A stretch of 64,000 bases of DNA from Castor canadensis (Eukaryota; Chordata; Mammalia; Rodentia; Castoridae), in NCBI RefSeq assembly GCF_047511655.1, contig NC_133399.1, positions 2,855,333 to 2,919,332 of the forward strand, written 5' to 3'. Each line of letters begins with the position of its first letter. Position 1 is the first letter of the stretch. Below, piece after piece: positions 58,976 to 64,000 of this stretch. Below the pieces are notes generated by a model, which worked only from the letters and a program-made list of their open reading frames with translations, searched no databases and was not told the origin of the DNA. Position numbers and translations under genes: made by a program.

Positions 58976-61085
58976 CTGCTTGCTTTAGAGTTGCTTTGTT
59001 TGCACTGAGTAATTCAGGTAACCATTGTTGAGGCAAAATCATGAGCCTTTGGGAAGATGTGGGAGCATGTCAGAAGTTGTAAAGTGTGGATGGATCATGT
59101 AACTGTAATAGGAAAAGTGTTTGCTCTGGTGTACATAGTGCTACTTCTGCCAGATCAGCTGGTATAATCTCTCACACTCATTGCGGAATTCCTTCCACAG
59201 ACTTCTGTCCCAATTTCCAAGTGGAACAAGCAGCTTCCACCCTTAAAATTCAGGAGGAAGTTCTGCTTAACTATAATGAATCCACAGGCTTGGCTTTGTA
59301 GGGACTAGAAAGGAGGTCTAAGCTGCTAAGGGCTAAAACTGGAAACAGATATTTGGTCCTGGCACTCTGCCAGTAAAAGGATCCCTTCTCCCCTTAGTGG
59401 TCCTGGATCAGAAACCAAGGAGGAGTGCTGCAAGGAGCAAAGTGTAAGGATAGACCAAACAGAGTCCATCAGGAAGAGGCCCCACTACTTAGCAGAAATT
59501 GCATTTCCTGGTGCCTCATTTTCTAGATCACTCTGTGCTCCTGAGATCCATCTTTGTGAGTCAATTTCCCACTGTGCATTGCTTGTGTGAATGGTGATGT
59601 GTGAGAACAATTCACCACAGAAGTAGGAAATGGTGTTTCTGAACTGCATTCCCAGACTGGGCAGGCTCATAGGGTTGACACTGATCTTAGCGGCTGTGAT
59701 GGAATTGATCCTCTCCATCACAGCCTTGTAGCCTGCAGACCAAGTCACTCCTGGTGCTGCTTCTCACTTGGTCTTCTCTTTTCTAGGGTTGGGGCTGGGT
59801 GGATGGGTCGAACCTTATCATTGTCATGTGTCCCAGACCCAGAACACTCTCAGGGAGCTCTGCATTAGAGCTCATGCCTCTCCAGACTGTGGACATGGCC
59901 AAAGGTCATAGGTTACTGTGCAGTTCCCAAGGCTCTGTGGTCCTTGTGTTTCCTGCTCTTGCAAACTCTATGCACATCTGATTGACCAGAGTGATATAAA
60001 CATTTGAAAACTTGAGTAACATAAATGTTTGAAGTCTTAAATCCAGAGTCAGTCCCCCAATCAAGTACTTTTATAGCTGAAATAAATCCCTAACTTTACA
60101 GTTATTTCCCAACTCACTGAAAATAGATTGTATATGCAGTTGGTGTTCAAAGTAAAGAATAGATTTGGGGAGGTGTTTAGGGTTTGTGATTGTTGCCCTC
60201 TCTGACATATTGATATTGACCTTGACCTATTTCTAGACAGTATTTTCACAAATGAAATTCAGATTGAGGAAGGACATGAACATAGTGAAAGGAAGTCACA
60301 GTTTGGGATAGAACAAACTTCAAGACCTGCAGGGTCTTAAGGATGAATTAGGACAGTTCTGTGTTTTACAGGGAGGAGCAAACAGGAGGAGAAAGAAGGT
60401 TGGAGACTAAGGATGATGAAAGAACAGTATCTGGGTCCTATAGCAGATCTTTCCGTAAGGACAGCCAGTCCTTAGAGTGTCAGTAAAGGAGGTGTCATTT
60501 GCTTCTTCTTATTGGACATGGTCAGAGATCACAGACCTGGTAAGCAGAGAATATTCAGGGCAGTTTGCTTAATGAATATTTTGTTTCTTGTGATCAATTA
60601 AGCAACTGATTTTGAGGCATAAAGGAGGGAAATGGAAAGTTTTTGCTTGCCTTGGTGTAAATTTAAAAAGGAAGGACATCTAAGTGTAATGAGAAGGGGA
60701 AGGATGGTGGGGTGGTCTTTAATCATCAGTGTTCAGCAGGATTACTTGGGTAATCCTGGCTGAATTTTCAGCAGTTTGCATTTGTAGTCAGGTCACTGAT
60801 CTAGTCACAATGTTATTTGTGACAACTGAGAATGCCTGTCATAGACCATGGAAAAACAAGATACGTTTGGGATGTGCCTGCTGGAAAAAAATGTTTTATT
60901 AATTTCAGAGTTTATTTGTGTTGCTCTTGTTCCCAGGTTCTGCTATGGAGTAAGTAAAACTCAGAATGTTGCTCAGAATGGAGAAATTTTGGTTGTTTGT
61001 TCTTGGTGTTTTTAGGTAGTGTCTTTGTGGCAGTAGTGAGATGGTGCACAGTGTCATCACCAGATAACTTCAAGATAGGAAATGG
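58975..61085. other. Non-coding, includes duplicon block 60180-60420
   Basis: 60180-60420 pairs with window positions 1-250. A minus-strand frame at 59485-59748 (87 codons, WSAGYKAVMERINSITAAK) looks coding-like but is not recognised. The rest has no identifiable feature. Confidence 0.4.
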
Positions 61086-61087
61086 GG

Positions 61088-61320
61088 CTCTGCACCAGTG
61101 ACTCACATCTGCAATCCTATCTTCTAAAAAGTAGAAAGCAGGAGGATTATGGTTTGAAAGCAGCCCTGGGAACATTAGCCAGCTCTGAGCAAATCGTTTG
61201 CAAGAATCTATCTCAAAAATACTGAACACAAAGAAGGGCTGTTGGAATGGCTCATGTGGTAGAGCACCTACCTAGCAAGTGTGAGGCCCTGGATTCAAAC
61301 CCCAGTACCACAAAAAAAAA
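61088..61320 (+). repeat. SINE, full length
   Basis: GTGACTCACATCTGCAATCC...GGAGGATTATGGTTTGAAAG...GAATGGCTCATGTGGTAGAG...GGATTCAAACCCCAGTACCA then A run. One of the best-preserved copies; it carries an insert in the left half. Confidence 0.9.
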
Positions 61321-62515
61321 AGATGGTGAATGGTGACCATACATAGCAAACACCTGTGGGATTAGAACCTACAGTGGTACCAGTGTGGGGGGACTCAGTG
61401 CCAAACTTCTAGGATATATACAGTTCTGCATTACAGACTGTCCTCAGAATTAAAATATTGGATGCCATTAGTGTTGGAGAATTCATTTAAGTTTAGCAAT
61501 GCCAAGAAAAGACAGCACAGCTCTGAATAATGAATTGGCTCTGGATGAGAGTTTGACACCTTTCCCAATGATCCTGTGTCATAGTGAGCCATTTCATAAT
61601 GGAAGTGGGGAAAATTGTGTGTGTGGAGGTCCTGGAGTGAAATTTCCTGGTTTTGTAGGTTCCTCTCACTCTTTTCCTCCAAGTGAGCCACAATGGACTG
61701 CATCTGCACAGAGACAGTGTTCACTACATTTAAAAATGTGTGTAGCATTCTCCTCATGTAGTTAGTGTTGGTTCAACAGGCTGCATCCTTGAATGGCTTC
61801 TCATTTTTTCCTTTCTTAGAATCTTTTTTTCTGTGAAATTGCTGTTTACTCAAGCAATGAGGAATTTTTTGTGCTGATTTTCCTGTAAAATTTTAATGAT
61901 AAAATGATGCCTTAGCATGCAAGTTTCATAAATTTTGTAAAGAACTGGGAAAAATTCTTTTATGGATACTTGGATGAAATAAAATTTAGTTAGGAAAATT
62001 TAATGGTATATGAATTTATCACTTGATCTTTCCTGGATATGTGCTTATTTATTGGGTTGTTTGTCAAATGTTGCAGTGACAAACATCATTTGATTTTGTC
62101 TACTATTTAACTGGATTTATTTTTTATTATATATTGTTTGTGTTCATTAGCCCTGATGTTGAACATTTTAAGGTATGGTGTTGTTTTGTTCTTGTTTTTG
62201 TTGTCTTTCCTATTTCGCAATGCAATTTGATCATTGTTGATGACAGAGGAGAATAGAACCCATGTTTCTTTGTTTTTTCTTTAGGCAAGGTGGGGACTTT
62301 GTTAACAGACTGCTCAGAAACATAGCTGATTGCAACCCTTGTTCACTGACTACCCTGGGGCACTGTGTCATACAGGGCAGGCAAACCTCTACTACTCACC
62401 ACATCTTCATTCCACTTCACCCATGCAGCTGCCCACTACTAGCTGAAGTCTGTGACAAGGTCCCAAGGACAACATTCTTCTCTGATTTGCTCTGTCCTGA
62501 CAGGCTCTACCACAC
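61321..62515. other. Non-coding, with an unrecognised minus-strand frame
   Basis: 61757-61431 (minus) is open for 108 codons (starting MRRMLHTFLNVVNTVSVQMQ) without recognisable domain. 61800-62250 is AT-rich. Confidence 0.35.
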
Positions 62516-62519
62516 ATTT

Positions 62520-63200
62520 TTGACCATGGACATCGGCATTTGGAACTCAAGCCAGGCTCCCAAATTATTTAGTGCTATTTTAGTTATTTTTCAGGTAGGA
62601 TCTCCCATTTTGACCATGGCTGCCTCAAACTATAATCCTTCCACAGATACCTCCCATATAGGTGGAATTATTTGCAAATACCACCATGTAGGTTATTGTC
62701 TGAAATAACTTTGCATTAACTTTTTGCCCAGGTTGGTCTGAAACCATGAGACTACCAGTTTTTGTTTCCTGAGTAGATGAGTTGACAGGCATCAGGCACT
62801 ATAAACCAGCACACACTAGGATATTTCTGAATTACAATTTTATCCTTGGTGTCTCGATCATCAAAGTTTACATAAACGAACTCCCCATTTTTTGGAATGC
62901 ATTTGGAACTGTGATTTCAGGCACTTCATTTTTGCCATCCTTTACAAAATCATCTTATAATTGATAATTTTCAGTATCTTCTTTAATGCTACCAACAAAG
63001 ATGTATTTCACATTTTTTGTGCAATTGGGTTTTGAACTCAGGGCTTTGCCCTTGTAAAGCATGTGCTCTACTTCTCAAGCCACAACTCCTCCTCACATTT
63101 AAAAGATGACTTGGATTTTGAGAATCTTCTCTTCAGAGGTGGTTCTACACCTCTTCCTAAGGCAATTGAAATTATTCATTCTGAACAAGAATATGAAAAT
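62520..63200 (-). repeat. Inverted duplicon Y, copy 2
   Basis: Reverse complement of 41760-42540. The 148-codon plus frame at 62262-62708 that runs into it is not conserved in copy 1. Confidence 0.85.
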
Positions 63201-63357
63201 TGAATAATATTTACAGGATATATCACATGTACATCAGGATTGCAAAAATGGCAATGAGTTTTTGGAGAGAAGGGAAAGGTGGTTAGAAATAAAGATCCCA
63301 CAAAGAAAGAGTGCTAAAAAGAATTAAATAAAGATACACTAAATCCTTTCTCTCCTT

Positions 63358-63440
63358 TCGGCATACTGGGGTTTAAAGTTAGGGATTCAAATTTGCTAAG
63401 TACATGATCTAACACTTGAGCCATGCCTCCAGTCCCCAAA
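63358..63440 (-). repeat. SINE, antisense tail
   Basis: GGCATACTGGGGTTTAAAGT, AACACTTGAGCCATGCCTCC, AGTCCC. Confidence 0.8.
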
Positions 63441-63671
63441 ATCATTTATTCACATTTGTTGTAATATATAAATGTAAGTACTGGGTACTCTCAGTTGCTG
63501 AGTACAAATGATGAATGAGAGCATCTAAATATGGAAGGGAAGACACTGGAGCATTCCATGATGCTGAACCTCTGTAATGTTATTTGAAAGTGTACTCCAG
63601 GCCTTTGATGTACCTGCTGAGGAAGTGGTAGGCCAAGTCAGAATCACAAAAATGTGAATGAAAGTCTCAGT

Positions 63672-63851
63672 TGTGTTGCTACACAATTAAAATCCCAGCC
63701 ACCGGGGAGGATGTTGCACTAAGATAATCAATTGGATATCAGTTAGTGTTACTTAGTGAGATTTGGTCTCAAAATAAAAATACATAGGGATGTAGCTCAC
63801 CACTAGAAAGCTTGCCTAACAATTACAAGGTCTTGGGCCAAACCCATAGTA

Positions 63852-63854
<3 letters not shown>
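63672..63854 (+). repeat. SINE, diverged, ending in a CA microsatellite
   Basis: GTGTTGCTACACAATTAAAA...GGTCTCAAAATAAAA, then GGATGTAGCTCACCACTAGA...GGCCAAACCCATAGTAATA. The microsatellite grew from its 3' end. Confidence 0.75.

Positions 63855-63883
<29 letters not shown>
63855..63883. repeat. (CA)n microsatellite
   Basis: About 14 uninterrupted CA units at the 3' end of a SINE. Confidence 0.97.
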
Positions 63884-63885
<2 letters not shown>

Positions 63886-64000
63886 AACAAAAGAAACAAA
63901 CTGCATTAACAGCAACTGCAAATACACATTGCAAAGTGAAAGAACATAACAAATAAAAAAAATAGTAAAAAAATATATATTTGCTGTCCTAATAGTGAAA

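Noticed and set aside
62262..62708. 148-codon plus-strand frame
   Set aside because: It is composed partly of inverted duplicon Y, and the frame is not conserved in the other copy.

Overview
This window is nuclear DNA of a placental mammal, most likely a rodent. It is AT-rich and CpG-poor, carries no operons, and is dominated by interspersed repeats: LINE-1, ERV1-type proviruses, solo LTRs and dozens of copies of one composite SINE. That SINE joins a 7SL/B1-like left part to an ID/tRNA-like right part, a design known from squirrel-related and castorimorph rodents. A beaver or kangaroo-rat relative is my best guess, but the species is not proven by the sequence. I see no intact protein-coding gene.

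Layout. Positions 1-5200 hold one end of a segmental duplicon, a minus-strand solo LTR (749-1191), an old L1 3' fragment, and a minus-strand SOCS2-like retrocopy (about 3215-3640) bracketed by a 150-bp direct repeat. An ERV1 provirus lies at 5195-9960 on the plus strand. It has a 5' LTR, a tRNA-Pro-like primer site, a gag with most of capsid deleted, protease, no reverse transcriptase, RNase H split by a 60-bp L1 insertion, and integrase. Positions 10440-15000 hold two decayed C2H2 zinc-finger exons on the minus strand, separated by SINEs and a solo LTR that landed inside a SINE. A 3.1-kb 5'-truncated L1 with target-site duplications follows (15353-18471).

Positions 18.5-36 kb are non-coding, AT-rich and built from diverged tandem duplicates, for example 19.3-20.6 kb against 31.4-32.4 kb and 23.5-25.3 kb against 25.6-27.6 kb. 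They behave like the introns and 5' flanks of an expanded zinc-finger gene cluster. Positions 36.4-38.5 kb carry a promoter-like module with CpGs and paired CCAAT boxes, interrupted by a solo LTR (37361-37801) and followed by a truncated L1 with its own target-site duplication. The same module occurs inverted at 47.9-49.6 kb and again near 57.0-58.3 kb, both CpG-poor.

Positions 49.57-56.95 kb hold a second, more complete but decayed member of the same ERV family on the minus strand. It has a 5' LTR, primer site, gag, protease, RT, RNase H, integrase and a class-I env cut off inside the transmembrane subunit. The last 7 kb return to duplicons, including a module at 62.5-63.2 kb that is the inverted copy of 41.8-42.5 kb, and end in a CA microsatellite.

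Nothing here works as a pathway. The biological interest lies in how the region was built: repeated duplication in both orientations of a promoter and zinc-finger locus, together with retroviral insertion and decay. KRAB zinc-finger clusters are known to expand beside the retroelements they repress, but I found no KRAB exon, so that assignment is inference.
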